NCBI RefSeq assembly: GCF_004102725.1
Contig: NZ_LHQS01000002.1
Location: 549,984 to 613,983 of the forward strand
Source: Methanoculleus taiwanensis
GTDB taxonomy: Archaea > Halobacteriota > Methanomicrobia > Methanomicrobiales > Methanoculleaceae
Reading direction: 5' to 3'
DNA: 64,000 nt
Shown piece by piece: positions 32,455 through 41,896 of the stretch; position 1 is the first letter of the stretch, and every line of letters begins with the position of its first letter. The position numbers and the translations under genes are program-made. The notes under the pieces are model-generated. The model saw only the letters and a program-made list of their open reading frames with translations. It ran no database searches and was not told the origin of the DNA.

Positions 32455-32859
32455 ATGATTGGAGAAATGGTTGGTGAAATGACTGGCAAAGTGGTCGGGC
32501 AGCGCCTTACCCGCCATTATGGGGGAGAACTGAAGATCGAACGGACCATGGAGTCAAAAGGCAGGATCCTCGGCACTGAAGTGACCTTACTTGCCACGTT
32601 CTGGTCAAAGGAGAGGCCTCAGGGAGGCATGTTCTCGAAAGGCAACGGGATCATGATGACCCAAACCGGCGAGAAGGCCGTCCTGCATGGGTCAGGAATC
32701 CGTGTACCCGGAAAAGAGCCCGGATGGAGCATGCGTGGCGTCCGGTATCTGCAGACGTCTTCACCTGCCCTGAGCCGGCTCAACGATGTAGCGCTGGTCT
32801 TTGAGATCGAGATTGATCCTGACGGAACCGTCCAGGACAGAATGTGGGAGTGGAAGTAA
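32455..32859 (+). CDS. Conserved-looking hypothetical protein
   Basis: 134 residues starting MIGEMVGEMTGKVVGQRLTR. Predicted beta-rich, with ESKGRILGTEVTLLATFWSK, GNGIMMTQTGEKAVLHGSG and a closing FEIEIDPDGT. This resembles single-domain archaeal proteins that form a small beta-barrel, but I cannot name the family. No signal or membrane segment. It is alone, divergent from the PAS gene at left and convergent with the permease at right. Confidence 0.75.
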   Translation: MIGEMVGEMTGKVVGQRLTRHYGGELKIERTMESKGRILGTEVTLLATFWSKERPQGGMFSKGNGIMMTQTGEKAVLHGSGIRVPGKEPGWSMRGVRYLQTSSPALSRLNDVALVFEIEIDPDGTVQDRMWEWK

Positions 32860-32991
32860 ACTCCTCTTCAGGCAGCATTGAATACCGAAGAGCTTTCGTC
32901 CGCGACACCTGGCGCTCCGGGACAAACCTGTTGGAGATAAGGAAATTGCAGTATCTCCGCGTGGGCAACGCCTGATGGACGGGCACCATTC

Positions 32992-34080
32992 TCACCCGAC
33001 CGGTGGTGTGTCGGCCTCCCTGCTCTCTGCCGGGATCTTCCGTTCTTCCGTAAAGAGGTGGTCGACACCGAGGATCGTGTTCACCCACACCCAGTCGTCG
33101 CTGAACCCGGCGATCATCAGGACGATAAGCGTGAGCGGAACGGCAAAGATCATCCCGGCGACCCCGAGAGTCCATCCCCAGAAGATGACCGAGAGGATGA
33201 CCACGAGGGCGGGGATCTCAAAGCGCCGCGATGCGAAGTGTGCGAAGATCGGATTCTCAACGAGGGCATTCAGGAGAACGACGGCCGCAACGACCGCGAC
33301 CGCGCCCCAGAGCCCGAACTGCAGCCAGGCGAAGAATATCGCCGGGAGTGCGGCGACGATCAGGCCGATGTAAGGGATGTATGCGAGCAGGAACGTCAGC
33401 ACTCCCCAGAGGACAGCTGCGTGCACCCCCATCACCCAGAGGAACGCGCCGAAGAGGAAGCCGTGGACGAGGTTCGCCTCGGTCCTGACGATGACGAACT
33501 CGATCATGAACCTGCTCATGTGGGAGAACGCCGCGACGCTCTCGGATCTGTTTCCGGTCACCTTCCGTATGCGGTCAGGCACCTTCGGCGCCTCAAGGAG
33601 CATGAAGATTGTCGTCACCGCTATGAAGAAGAGGTAGAGGAGAAGATCTGCAACGCTCATAGCCGAGGAGGAGAGAATTCCGGCAAACCGCTGCAGGTCG
33701 ATCGAGGACGGAGAGAACGGGACCGTACTGATCCCGAACCGTTCGAGAAGGATGAGGAGCTCGGAGAGCCGTGTGGTCAACTCCTGCTGGTAGAGGGGGA
33801 GATCGGAGACGAGTCGTTCGAACGAGAAGAAGATGAGGTAGCAGATCAGCATGACTGCAATGCAGGCGGCGACGGTGACCGCTCCGACGGCGGCGATCTC
33901 CGGCAGCCCCTTCGAGCGGAGCGCTTTCGTCGCAGGATAGGTGAGCATGGCGAGGATCAGCGCGACAACGACGATGGTAACGAGGTATGAGATCGCCTGG
34001 ATGCCGATGATAAGGAATACCACTGCCGCAAGCAGGAATATGATACTGAAAGACCGGGGAAGAGCGGGAGCGCCTGCCAT
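32992..34080 (-). CDS. AI-2E family (PerM/YdiK-like) membrane transporter
   Basis: 362 residues from the ATG at 34080 (MAGAPALPRSFSIIF); upstream extension is not hydrophobic and overlaps the neighbouring promoter. Hydrophobic profile of about 8 membrane helices with the family pattern: paired N-terminal helices, a soluble segment (about 95-150, LVSDLPLYQQELTTRLSELL), and the C-terminal block LTFLLAYIPYIGLIVAALPA followed by NPIFAHFASRRFEIPALVVI. Known members export signalling molecules or work as Na+/H+ antiporters; the substrate here is unknown. Divergent from the C69 peptidase, with about 190 bp between them. Confidence 0.87.
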   Translation of the reverse strand: MAGAPALPRSFSIIFLLAAVVFLIIGIQAISYLVTIVVVALILAMLTYPATKALRSKGLPEIAAVGAVTVAACIAVMLICYLIFFSFERLVSDLPLYQQELTTRLSELLILLERFGISTVPFSPSSIDLQRFAGILSSSAMSVADLLLYLFFIAVTTIFMLLEAPKVPDRIRKVTGNRSESVAAFSHMSRFMIEFVIVRTEANLVHGFLFGAFLWVMGVHAAVLWGVLTFLLAYIPYIGLIVAALPAIFFAWLQFGLWGAVAVVAAVVLLNALVENPIFAHFASRRFEIPALVVILSVIFWGWTLGVAGMIFAVPLTLIVLMIAGFSDDWVWVNTILGVDHLFTEERKIPAESREADTPPVG

Positions 34081-34272
34081 TCTGGATTGCACCGGTAACG
34101 TGTTTTCCGGTAACCGTATTTTAATGCCGCGAATTGTACCTGCGGAGATGCTGTTTCTGGCAAGCCCGGATGGGCTTAGGAGCCATTTGATGAGGCAATT
34201 TTTCCGGATCCCGGCGGAAAGGCGGGGCTGGGATTCGCTACCTTTTTTAATTACCGTCGGCATCTTTCCTGT

Positions 34273-36093
34273 ATGTGCAGCCATAACGGCAGAAACGGTT
34301 TTTTAAGCAGTAGTCTATGCCTCTTCGTCGCCCTCATGCTCCTGTCGGCGAATGCAGCGGCATGCACGACCTTTGCGATAACGCCCGGTGCATCCGAGGA
34401 CGGATCGATGTACGTCGGGCATACGAACGACGGCGTCGGAAAAGACTGGCGAGAAATCGACGATATAAGCCTGCTCTACGTCCCCGCGGCCGATCATGCG
34501 CCCGGAACGAAAAGGCCTGTGCTGTACGACCCAAACAGCGGTTCGGATGCGGCAGGGGGGAAGAGAGGCGGAAATTCAAGCCTGATTCTCGGGTATATCG
34601 ATCAGGTGCCGCACACCTATGCGTATTACACCGGATCCTACGGCATGATGAACGAGCACCAGCTCCTCTCCGGCGAGTGCACCGACTATGCAAAGGTCGA
34701 GCTTGGCCCCGAGCCCGGGAAACGGATCTTCTACTCTTCGGAACTCTCCGATGTGGCGCTTGAACGGTGCACGAAAGCACGGGAGGCGGTCGAACTGGTC
34801 GGCAGCCTGATCGAGACCTACGGCTACTACGGTACCGGCGAGACGCTCATCTTCGCCGACCCGGAAGAGGCGTGGGTCATCGAGATCTGCTCGAGCCTCG
34901 ATGAGGAGGACGGTGGCGGCCTCTGGGTTGCGGAGAAGATCCCCGACGGTGAAGTCTTCGTTGCGGCGAACGAGTTCAGGATCCGCGAGGTCGTTCCCGG
35001 AAACCCCGATCAGCTCCACTCGAGCGACCTCTTCAGCAAGCTCGAAGCGGCAGGCCCGTGGTCTCCCGCGGCCGGCACCCTCGACTGGCTCGAGGCGGTC
35101 AGCTATGGTGAGTATTCACATCCCTACTACTCGCTGATGCGCATCTGGCGTATCCAGGATACGCTCGCGCCGTCGCTCAACCTGAGCCCGTACGTCGAGA
35201 ATTCCTACACAAAGGCGTATCCGTTCAGCATAACCCCGGATGAAAAAGTCAACCTTACCGGGGCATTTTCGCTCTTCCGTGACCACTATGAGGGAACCGA
35301 TTTCGACCTCTCCAGAGGTGCTGCCGCAGGGCCGTTCGGGAACCCGTACCGCTACCTCGGGCCTGACGATGCCCATACGGACTTCCAGAACGCGTCGTAC
35401 GAGCAAGTCCGCGGCGGGGCAAACCCGCGGCCGATATCGGCAGTCTTCTGCAGCTACAGTTACGTCGCGGAGGCACGCTCCTCTCTCCCCGACCCGGTCG
35501 GAGGCGTCCTCTGGTTCGGTCCGGCGGTCGCGTACGAGACGGTCTACGTGCCGATGTACGCGGGCGCTACCGGTGTATCCGCCGCATACACGGTCGGCGA
35601 CCGGTTGACATATGATCCCGGCAGCGCGTACTGGACGTTCGCCCTCGTAACGAACTGGGCCATGCTCCGTTACGATGCAATGATCGATACCATCGTCGCA
35701 GAGCAGCGCGAACTCGAAGCGGAGTCGACTGCACTCGTGCAGGATACCGACCGGCAGGCGGCCCTGCTCATCGAGGCCGGCGACGCCGAAGGGGCGGTGC
35801 GTCTCCTCACGAACGTCACCGTCTCCCGGGGCGATGCGATCGTTGACGCGTGGCACGATCTCACCGGCAGGCTGATCGTCACCTACGCAAACGGCCTTGT
35901 TACCGACCCGGTGACGGAGGCGGTCGATGAACCCGGGTATCCGGCATGGTGGCTCGATGAGACCGGGTACCAGTACGGGCCGCGGGTCTACGAACTCGAC
36001 GAACTCCGGGCTACCGGCGGGCTGAACTATACGGAGAGCACCGTCTGGGTTCCGAAGAACGCAACGTTCAGAGAGATCCAGGAATATATCTGA
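34273..36093 (+). CDS. Secreted C69-family dipeptidase
   Basis: 606 residues. A signal peptide (about 1-30, SLCLFVALMLLSANAAA) is followed directly by CTTF, so cleavage would expose Cys31 as the N-terminal nucleophile, as in peptidase family C69 (dipeptidase A, U34). Other family features are GHTNDGVGKDWRE and GSYGMMNEHQLLSGE. The protein is likely outside the membrane, cutting dipeptides or activating itself. A T-rich TATA-like stretch at 34243-34253 lies about 25 nt before the ATG, suggesting a leaderless transcript. A T7 run follows the stop. A secreted peptidase is a little unusual for an autotrophic methanogen and may serve peptide scavenging or wall turnover. Confidence 0.88.
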   Translation: MCSHNGRNGFLSSSLCLFVALMLLSANAAACTTFAITPGASEDGSMYVGHTNDGVGKDWREIDDISLLYVPAADHAPGTKRPVLYDPNSGSDAAGGKRGGNSSLILGYIDQVPHTYAYYTGSYGMMNEHQLLSGECTDYAKVELGPEPGKRIFYSSELSDVALERCTKAREAVELVGSLIETYGYYGTGETLIFADPEEAWVIEICSSLDEEDGGGLWVAEKIPDGEVFVAANEFRIREVVPGNPDQLHSSDLFSKLEAAGPWSPAAGTLDWLEAVSYGEYSHPYYSLMRIWRIQDTLAPSLNLSPYVENSYTKAYPFSITPDEKVNLTGAFSLFRDHYEGTDFDLSRGAAAGPFGNPYRYLGPDDAHTDFQNASYEQVRGGANPRPISAVFCSYSYVAEARSSLPDPVGGVLWFGPAVAYETVYVPMYAGATGVSAAYTVGDRLTYDPGSAYWTFALVTNWAMLRYDAMIDTIVAEQRELEAESTALVQDTDRQAALLIEAGDAEGAVRLLTNVTVSRGDAIVDAWHDLTGRLIVTYANGLVTDPVTEAVDEPGYPAWWLDETGYQYGPRVYELDELRATGGLNYTESTVWVPKNATFREIQEYI

Positions 36094-36100
36094 CCCTCCC

Positions 36101-36107
36101 TTTTTTT
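36101..36107 (+). terminator. T-run terminator after the C69 peptidase gene
   Basis: Seven T residues begin 8 nt after the stop codon of the dipeptidase gene. Runs of T on the non-template strand are sufficient for transcription termination in archaea. Confidence 0.5.
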
Positions 36108-36206
36108 CTGGATCTCCGGGTAGCCGATTTTTCGGCCGTTTCTGCCGTGATGGGGCGCCCGCACCCGGTGGAAACGCTAAAATGCCATTCTGAATCATGT
36201 ATCTGT

Positions 36207-37091
36207 ATGGATTACCAGGCGGTCAGGCGGCGGATCTATGGGATACTCGAGCCTGCACGTGAGGGTGATCGGCCGGTCAGGCGGCGGATCTATGAGATAC
36301 TTGAGCCCGCACGCGAGGGTGACCGGGCAAGTTACGCCTTCGATCTCTTCATCACGCTCGTGATTGTGCTGAACATCGCGACCATGATCCTCCTCTCCGT
36401 CCGGGGGGTGCGTGAGTATCCGGCGGTTGCCATCGTGCTCTGCCTGCTTGCGGGTCTGACGCTGATCATCTTCATCGTTGAGTATATCCTCAGGCTCTGG
36501 TCGTGCGTCGAAGACCCCCTCTACCATACGCCCGTCGCGGGGAGGCTCCGGTGGGCACGGACACCCTACGCGTTAATCGATCTCGTCGTCATTCTCCCCT
36601 ATTTCCTGCTCTTCTTCTTCGGGTTCAATCTCACAGGGCTTGTCATCCTGCGTGTCTTCCGGCTCTTCAAGATTGTCCGTTACTCAGACTCCGTATCCCT
36701 CATCATCCGGGTGGTCAGAGCCGAGAGGGACACCCTGGCGACGACCTACGTGGTTCTCTTCATCGTCCTGATCGCCGCCGCGACCCTGATGTACCAGGTC
36801 GAGTACCCCGCCCAGCCCGAGGCCTTCTCCGATATTCCGGCGGCGATGTGGTGGGGGATCATCACGCTCACCACCACCGGCTACGGCGACATGGTCCCGA
36901 TAACACCGGCGGGCAAACTGCTCGGCTCCGTCATTGCCCTGATCGGGATAGGTATCTTCGCTCTCCCTGCCGGTATTCTCGCCTCCGGCTTTTCAAAGGT
37001 GCTTGCCCGGGAGACGGGTGACGAGGTCTATCTCTGCCCGCACTGCAGGCAGGAAGTGAAACAGAGCGAGCTCTGGAGAAAGGGCGAATAA
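36207..37091 (+). CDS. Voltage-gated potassium channel with duplicated N-terminus
   Basis: 294 residues from the ATG at 36207. Six membrane helices: S1 about 44-64, S2 73-98, S3 120-139, S4 143-158 with charges R149, R152, K155 and R158, S5 178-197, pore with selectivity filter TTTGYGD (222-228), S6 236-262. A short cytosolic tail has CPHC (277-280), possibly half of a metal site. The N-terminus holds a tandem copy of 18 residues (VRRRIYGILEPAREGDR and VRRRIYEILEPAREGDR; 5-22 and 23-40). It would carry voltage-gated K+ flux in a homotetramer. Confidence 0.92.
   Translation: MDYQAVRRRIYGILEPAREGDRPVRRRIYEILEPAREGDRASYAFDLFITLVIVLNIATMILLSVRGVREYPAVAIVLCLLAGLTLIIFIVEYILRLWSCVEDPLYHTPVAGRLRWARTPYALIDLVVILPYFLLFFFGFNLTGLVILRVFRLFKIVRYSDSVSLIIRVVRAERDTLATTYVVLFIVLIAAATLMYQVEYPAQPEAFSDIPAAMWWGIITLTTTGYGDMVPITPAGKLLGSVIALIGIGIFALPAGILASGFSKVLARETGDEVYLCPHCRQEVKQSELWRKGE
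36219..36326 (+). repeat. 54-bp in-frame tandem duplication in channel gene
   Basis: Two adjacent 54-bp units (36219-36272 and 36273-36326) differ at only a few positions, several synonymous, so the duplication is older than the last changes but still recent. It adds one 18-residue cytosolic segment before S1. Confidence 0.85.
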
Positions 37092-37140
37092 AAGGTTGTT
37101 ATCCGGAAATCCTCTTTGCCGAAAAGAGAAACGGGGTCTA

Positions 37141-38634
37141 TCAGACCCCGACGACCGCAGTCTCGAGGGTCTCCTCGTCGAGGTTGTCGGCGTGCACCTC
37201 GTCCCTGCTCAGGAAGGCGAGGGCGACGACGGCCAGAGATATGATGAAGACGGCGACGAAGACCAGATCGAACCCGGTGGCAAGGACGTCTATTCTTATG
37301 TTCGCCGGGGAGGATTCGGTAACATGCCGGTGCGTCCCGACCGTCAGCATCGCCTGGATGAAGATCATGCTGATGAAGGAGATGCCGAGGGTCATCGGGC
37401 CGTAACGCTCCACGTTGATGAGGCTTGAGACCATGCCGTGCTTATCCCGGGAGGCCATGCTCATCGCCATATTCGTGCCGGGCGAGACCAGGAGGCCGAC
37501 ACCGAATCCGACCACGGCGAGTGTGCCGACGATGTAGAGCATCGAGCTATCTGCCGAGAAGAACTGGAACATCAGGTATCCGGCGGAAACGGCGATTGCA
37601 CCGGTGATGCAGAGTTTCCGGTTCCCGATGCTGTTGATCAGCATGCCGGCGAGGAGGCCGCTCACCATCATGGCGACCGAGAGGGCGGTAAGAACGAACC
37701 CGGAGGTCGATGGATCAAGACCCTTCACCAGTTCGAGGAAGAACGGGAGGAGGTAGTTGACGCCGCCGAAGAGGAAGTAGGAGAGGATGAGCATGAGGTT
37801 GACGTACAGGAAGTTCCTGTTCGCGAAGAGCCGGAAATCGAGCAGCGGGTCGCTCATCTTCAGTTCGTGGAGGACGAGGTACCCGAGCGTGATAACCGCG
37901 GCCGCGAGCGCCGCCATGATCGTCGGGTCGGTCCAGCCGAGCGTCGATCCCTCGCTGACCGCGTAGATCAGCGACCCGAGCCCGATAAAGACCAGAAGGG
38001 CGCCGAGCCGGTCGAAGGGGGAGGGTGTGGCCTGTGCTGCCGGGCTTGCCGGTATTGCATACGAGCCGATCAGGATGGCGGCGATGCCCACCGGGACGTT
38101 GATGTAAAAGATCCAGTTCCAGGAGAGGTACTGCGTCAGGACGCCGCCGAGGATCGGGCCTGCCGCGGTTCCGAGCGCCGCAAACATGGTCACCATCCCC
38201 ATTGCCTTTCCTTTCATCTTCATCGGGAAGAACGCAGCAACCAGCGCCGGGGCGATGGCGCCGATCATCGCTCCGCCGATCGCCTGGACGACTCTTGAAG
38301 CGATCAGCGTATCGAATGAATTGAAGAACTCCGGGAAAAAGCCGCAGAAGAACGAACCTGCCGTGAAAACCCCGAACCCGGCGAGGAATATGATCTTAAA
38401 ACCGATTCTGTCCGCCATCTTGCCGAAGATGAGAACGCAGCCGGTCAGCACGAGCAGGTATGCCGTAGCGACCCAGGCGACCGTCGTCGAGGGGAGATTG
38501 AAGATCTCCGATATCGTCGGGAGGGCGATGTTCACGATCGTCCCGTCGAGCGCCGTCATGAACGTTGCCAGGGAGATCGAGATCAGGATCAGCGTATAGT
38601 GCCGCTGAGTGAGATCGCCGTTCGATGGATGCAT
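37141..38634 (-). CDS. MFS multidrug exporter, DHA2 (EmrB/QacA) family
   Basis: 497 residues with about 14 hydrophobic helices, the DHA2 layout. Family motifs: LDGTIVNIALPTI in helix 1 (motif D1), GKMADRIGFK (motif A) after helix 2, RVVQAIGGAMIG (motif B) and GPILGGVLTQYLSWNWIFYINVP (motif C), all intact. It would exchange protons for hydrophobic compounds across the cell membrane. It stands alone; a symmetrical TATA-like CATATATACC lies at 38773-38783 in the region before its start. A regulator gene is not adjacent. Confidence 0.92.
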   Translation of the reverse strand: MHPSNGDLTQRHYTLILISISLATFMTALDGTIVNIALPTISEIFNLPSTTVAWVATAYLLVLTGCVLIFGKMADRIGFKIIFLAGFGVFTAGSFFCGFFPEFFNSFDTLIASRVVQAIGGAMIGAIAPALVAAFFPMKMKGKAMGMVTMFAALGTAAGPILGGVLTQYLSWNWIFYINVPVGIAAILIGSYAIPASPAAQATPSPFDRLGALLVFIGLGSLIYAVSEGSTLGWTDPTIMAALAAAVITLGYLVLHELKMSDPLLDFRLFANRNFLYVNLMLILSYFLFGGVNYLLPFFLELVKGLDPSTSGFVLTALSVAMMVSGLLAGMLINSIGNRKLCITGAIAVSAGYLMFQFFSADSSMLYIVGTLAVVGFGVGLLVSPGTNMAMSMASRDKHGMVSSLINVERYGPMTLGISFISMIFIQAMLTVGTHRHVTESSPANIRIDVLATGFDLVFVAVFIISLAVVALAFLSRDEVHADNLDEETLETAVVGV

Positions 38635-38958
38635 ACATACATCTGCCCGCAGGTCAGGTTAAGATTTTTGAAACGGGTATGTAAAGCAGCCTCTTTCTCC
38701 ATGAAATCAGTGCAGATCTCCCCGATATGTTATGCTGGCTGAAAGGGGCGGGAATATGGATTAAACAATGGATGGCGACATATATACCCGGCGGCCTGCT
38801 CTCATCGGTTCCGTGTCCACGAAAAGAAACGCGCTTCGGGGCGAGGAGGGAAGTGCCACTGCCGGGGCGATGGCCCGGTGGAGACACTTCCGGGTGGCAT
38901 GCTCCGGAAAGGCTCCGGGTCAGGTATGCCGGAGACCGGATGGCTGCCGGTAACCTGT
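38635..38958. other. Intergenic, about 320 bp, no gene seen
   Basis: The region lies between the starts and ends of two leftward genes. It has the TATA-like CATATATACC at 38773-38783, which could serve either strand. Frames through it on both strands lack coding character. Confidence 0.55.
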
Positions 38959-39390
38959 TCAGCGTGCCGGCGGGGCTGCCCGCGCTTCCGCTTCACGCCG
39001 TTCTCTCTCTGGACGTGCAGCAAACTGGGTCACGGCGAGGATGTTCCCCTCGGTGTCCTTAAACCATGCTATTTTCTCCTGGCCGCTGGTCGCGATGCTT
39101 CCTTCGGTCTTTAGCCCCGGCATGTCATACTCCTCAAATGTAATCCCCTTCTGCTTCATCCCGGCAACTTCAGTCTTGATGTCGTCGACGATGAAGGTAG
39201 CCGCCGTGTTGTCGGCTTTCGTCGGCGCTCGCTGGTAGAGGTAAAGCATCGTCCCTCCTCCGCAGTCGTAGATTGCTTCGCCTTCCTGCTCTTCACGGAG
39301 CTTGAGGCCGAGTTTCTCCTCGTAGAACTTTCGTGCCCGGCTCATATCGGCAACGGGGAGCGTGGGCATTACCATTGCATCGGTTAACAT
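38959..39390 (-). CDS. VOC-fold (glyoxalase/bleomycin-resistance-like) protein
   Basis: 143 residues. Single VOC domain: MPTLPVADMSRARKFYEEKL at the front (beta-alpha module 1), AATFIVDDIKTEVAGMKQKG in the middle and AWFKDTEGNILAVTQF at the end, with Glu in module 2 replaced by sequence around DTEGN. GGAGGT precedes the ATG at 39390 at good distance. VOC enzymes bind a divalent metal and act on small electrophiles; the substrate is not evident. The C-terminal tail after the domain (RPERERREAEARAAPPAR) is charged and low-complexity. It is divergent from the dienelactone hydrolase. Confidence 0.85.
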   Translation of the reverse strand: MLTDAMVMPTLPVADMSRARKFYEEKLGLKLREEQEGEAIYDCGGGTMLYLYQRAPTKADNTAATFIVDDIKTEVAGMKQKGITFEEYDMPGLKTEGSIATSGQEKIAWFKDTEGNILAVTQFAARPERERREAEARAAPPAR

Positions 39391-39598
39391 CTGTCATACC
39401 TCCGGGTGCCGGGCACCGTGTGGTGCCGGGCGGCTCAGGGTAGCCGGTGGTGTATATGTACCTTCCTGCTGAGAGAGGCGGGGCAGGATCTATCGAGTAT
39501 CCCAAAAGATCGCCCTGCTGTGAGGATGCCCTCCGCCCGGGCACAAATACTATATGCGGTGTGCCCGGATGGTGTGCACCCAGACGGGGGGAGTCTGC

Positions 39599-40360
39599 AT
39601 GAGAGGGAGTATCATATTGTTTGCATCGGTGGCCGTCCTGCTCATCTTCGCCGGGTGTGTCACCCCGAGCGAAGGGAGTAACGGCGGGACGGCGAACGGG
39701 ACGACGGTGGAGATCGAGAGCGGCGGTCAGACGTATCCGGCCTACATTGCGGCGCCGGGAGAGAACGGGACGTACCCGGCGGTGGTGTTGATCCACTCCT
39801 TCAACGGGCTTGAACCCGGCTACCGGGATATGGTCGACCGCTTTGCCGGGGAGGGCTTCGTCGTCGTCGCTCCCGAGTGGCAGACATATGAACAATCGCC
39901 GGAGGACAACGTGACGGAGGCGCTTATCCGGGATACGGTCGCCTACCTCGGAACCCGCCCCGACGTCAACGCGAGCAGCCTCGGCCTGACCGGGTTCTGC
40001 GCAGGCGGACGCTACACAATGCTCTTCCTACCCCAAATTGAAGAGTTCGACGCGGGTGTTGCCTGGTACGGGTTCCCCTACTCCGGCGGGCAGGCGAACG
40101 GAACGCCCCCGGCGGACCTGATCGGCGACCTTGCCGATCCGATGCTGATCATCCACGGCACGGCGGATCAGGCAAGCCCGGTGGCCGAGATCTACCGGTA
40201 TGCGACCGATCTCGATGCGGCCGGGAAGTACTTCGAGCTCAAGGTCTACCAGGGCGAGCCGCACGGGTTCATGGTAGAGGACGGCGAGCTCTCGACGAGT
40301 TTCGTCGCCGAGGACGCCTACGGGGAGATGGTGACGTTCTTTAACCGGACGCTCGGGTGA
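39599..40360 (+). CDS. Dienelactone-hydrolase family lipoprotein
   Basis: 253 residues from the ATG at 39599, with GGGGGGAG shortly before it and TATA box TACTATATG near 39548. The N-terminus is a lipoprotein signal with lipobox FAGC (Cys about 20), so the protein sits on the outer face of the membrane. The alpha/beta-hydrolase core has VLIHSFNGLEPGYRD, nucleophile elbow TGFCAGGRY with Cys as in dienelactone hydrolases, Asp in IIHGTADQASP and His in EPHGFM. It would hydrolyse esters or lactones; the natural substrate is unknown. It converges with the DUF169 gene over a short T-rich spacer (40377-40382). Confidence 0.88.
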   Translation: MRGSIILFASVAVLLIFAGCVTPSEGSNGGTANGTTVEIESGGQTYPAYIAAPGENGTYPAVVLIHSFNGLEPGYRDMVDRFAGEGFVVVAPEWQTYEQSPEDNVTEALIRDTVAYLGTRPDVNASSLGLTGFCAGGRYTMLFLPQIEEFDAGVAWYGFPYSGGQANGTPPADLIGDLADPMLIIHGTADQASPVAEIYRYATDLDAAGKYFELKVYQGEPHGFMVEDGELSTSFVAEDAYGEMVTFFNRTLG

Positions 40361-40400
40361 TTCACCGGACTATCACTTTTTTGGATCCTATCTGCGTGCT

Positions 40401-41180
40401 TCAAGCGCTTTTATGCGTATGGAGCGCATCACTCCGGGCGATCTTCTTCTTCACCTTCTCCCAGGCACCCGTGTTCAGGAAACTCTCCTCCATGAACCCT
40501 ATCACTTTTTCAAACTTCTTCATGGGGAAGGCCATCGTCAGGACGTCCAGCGGGACGCACGGCCGCGCCGAGGGGTCGAACAGCCCGAGCACGGCTTTTG
40601 GTTTCTCGTTCTGCTGCTCGAGCCATGGGTAGGTGAAGATCGAACTGCATCCGGCACCGAACGGGCAGATCACACCGTTTGGGTCTGCCCAATCGAAGTT
40701 CGCGAGCGTGAAGAGGCCGGAGAGCACTTCGGGTCGTGCGAAGAAGACGACGGCGTCCGGGTTATCCGTATCCGTCAGGGTGTCCCAGCGTTTGAAAACG
40801 ATACTCTTTCCCGTCGTGGGTACCCGGACGGTTCCCCGGTCGAGCTCGTCCACGATCTCCGGCGTCTGCTTGTAGCGTTCTCCCTCGACAACGCCGGGCT
40901 TTCCGTACGAGAGGAAGTAGCGGAAATCGGGAAACCTTTCGGCATCGTAGCCGAGGTAGAACCTTCCCCCGCGGCACCCCAGCGAGTCCTCATCGAAAGC
41001 GAGGCTCGTTCCTCTTCGTACCTTTGCGAGATCGCAGACGAAGCACCTCCAGCCCGTCGGGGCAGGAGCTCTCTCAAGTCCTTCGGTAGCGCCCCCTACC
41101 TCGAACGTGATCGGAAGCTCCGCTCCTGGAAAGTACTTCTCCCAGAGGTGTACGAAGGTATCGCGCAGTGCTGCATCCAT
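40401..41180 (-). CDS. DUF169 family protein
   Basis: 259 residues from the ATG at 41180; upstream extension is not protein-like. DUF169 features seen are a Cys-containing front (GWRCFVCDLAKVRRG), SLGCRGGRFYLGY, and GVICPFGAGCSSIFTYP, with several Cys that could hold a metal or iron-sulfur cluster. The family is common in methanogens and other anaerobes, and its biochemical role is not known to me. Cytosolic. It is divergent from the cupin gene at 41354. Confidence 0.85.
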   Translation of the reverse strand: MDAALRDTFVHLWEKYFPGAELPITFEVGGATEGLERAPAPTGWRCFVCDLAKVRRGTSLAFDEDSLGCRGGRFYLGYDAERFPDFRYFLSYGKPGVVEGERYKQTPEIVDELDRGTVRVPTTGKSIVFKRWDTLTDTDNPDAVVFFARPEVLSGLFTLANFDWADPNGVICPFGAGCSSIFTYPWLEQQNEKPKAVLGLFDPSARPCVPLDVLTMAFPMKKFEKVIGFMEESFLNTGAWEKVKKKIARSDALHTHKSA

Positions 41181-41353
41181 AGAACCCTTTTCTGGAACAA
41201 CAGTGAATAAGCTTCTGATCGCCGCGCGGACGGTGCGGCACTCAGTGGAAGCTATTCTCCTGCATCTCACCCCAAAGGTAAAATACCGGGGTGTTCCAGA
41301 TCGGATCGTTGGCAGTCTGTCACAAGCAACTCCGATCACCGGGAGGCCGTATC

Positions 41354-41755
41354 ATGAAGAAAGGATTTGTCGCTGAGATCGAGAAAGAGACTGTAGAGAA
41401 TACCGACTTCCGCAGAGTCCTCTACACCGGGAAGTACAGCCAGCTCGTGCTGATGAACCTCAAGCCCGGCGAGGAGATCGGCGAAGAGGTGCACGACGAC
41501 GTCGATCAGTTCTTCCGGTTCGAGGAAGGTGAAGGAAAAGTCGTGATCGACGGCGTAGAGCATGCCGTAAAGGACGGCAGCGCCGTGATTGTGCCGAGCG
41601 GTGCGAACCACAACGTGGTGAACACTTCGAGGACGGCAGACCTCAAGCTCTACACGATCTACTCGCCGCCCGAGCATCAGGACAAGGTCGTGCGGAAGAC
41701 CCGCGAGGAGGCGATGGCCAGGGAGGAGCACTTCGACGGAAAGACGACGGAGTGA
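41354..41755 (+). CDS. Small cupin protein
   Basis: 133 residues from the ATG at 41354. One cupin barrel: GEEIGEEVHDDVDQFFRFEEG gives the first metal motif (H and E residues) and VPSGANHNVVNTS the second His. Such single-domain cupins bind a metal and a small ligand or act as isomerases or dioxygenases. No signal peptide; the tail is charged (KVVRKTREEAMAREEHFDG). Alone on its strand, about 140 bp before the ABC gene. Confidence 0.85.
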   Translation: MKKGFVAEIEKETVENTDFRRVLYTGKYSQLVLMNLKPGEEIGEEVHDDVDQFFRFEEGEGKVVIDGVEHAVKDGSAVIVPSGANHNVVNTSRTADLKLYTIYSPPEHQDKVVRKTREEAMAREEHFDGKTTE

Positions 41756-41896
41756 CGCTTACCGGCGCCACTTCTATCCCTTCGTTTTTCACGGGTGCCG
41801 GTCGCGTTCAGCGGTGCACCAGAACCTTCAAGTCTCCGCTCGGCAGCTCATGTACAGAACGGCGATAGCCATGCCCTTCCGGCGGAGCAAACGGCG

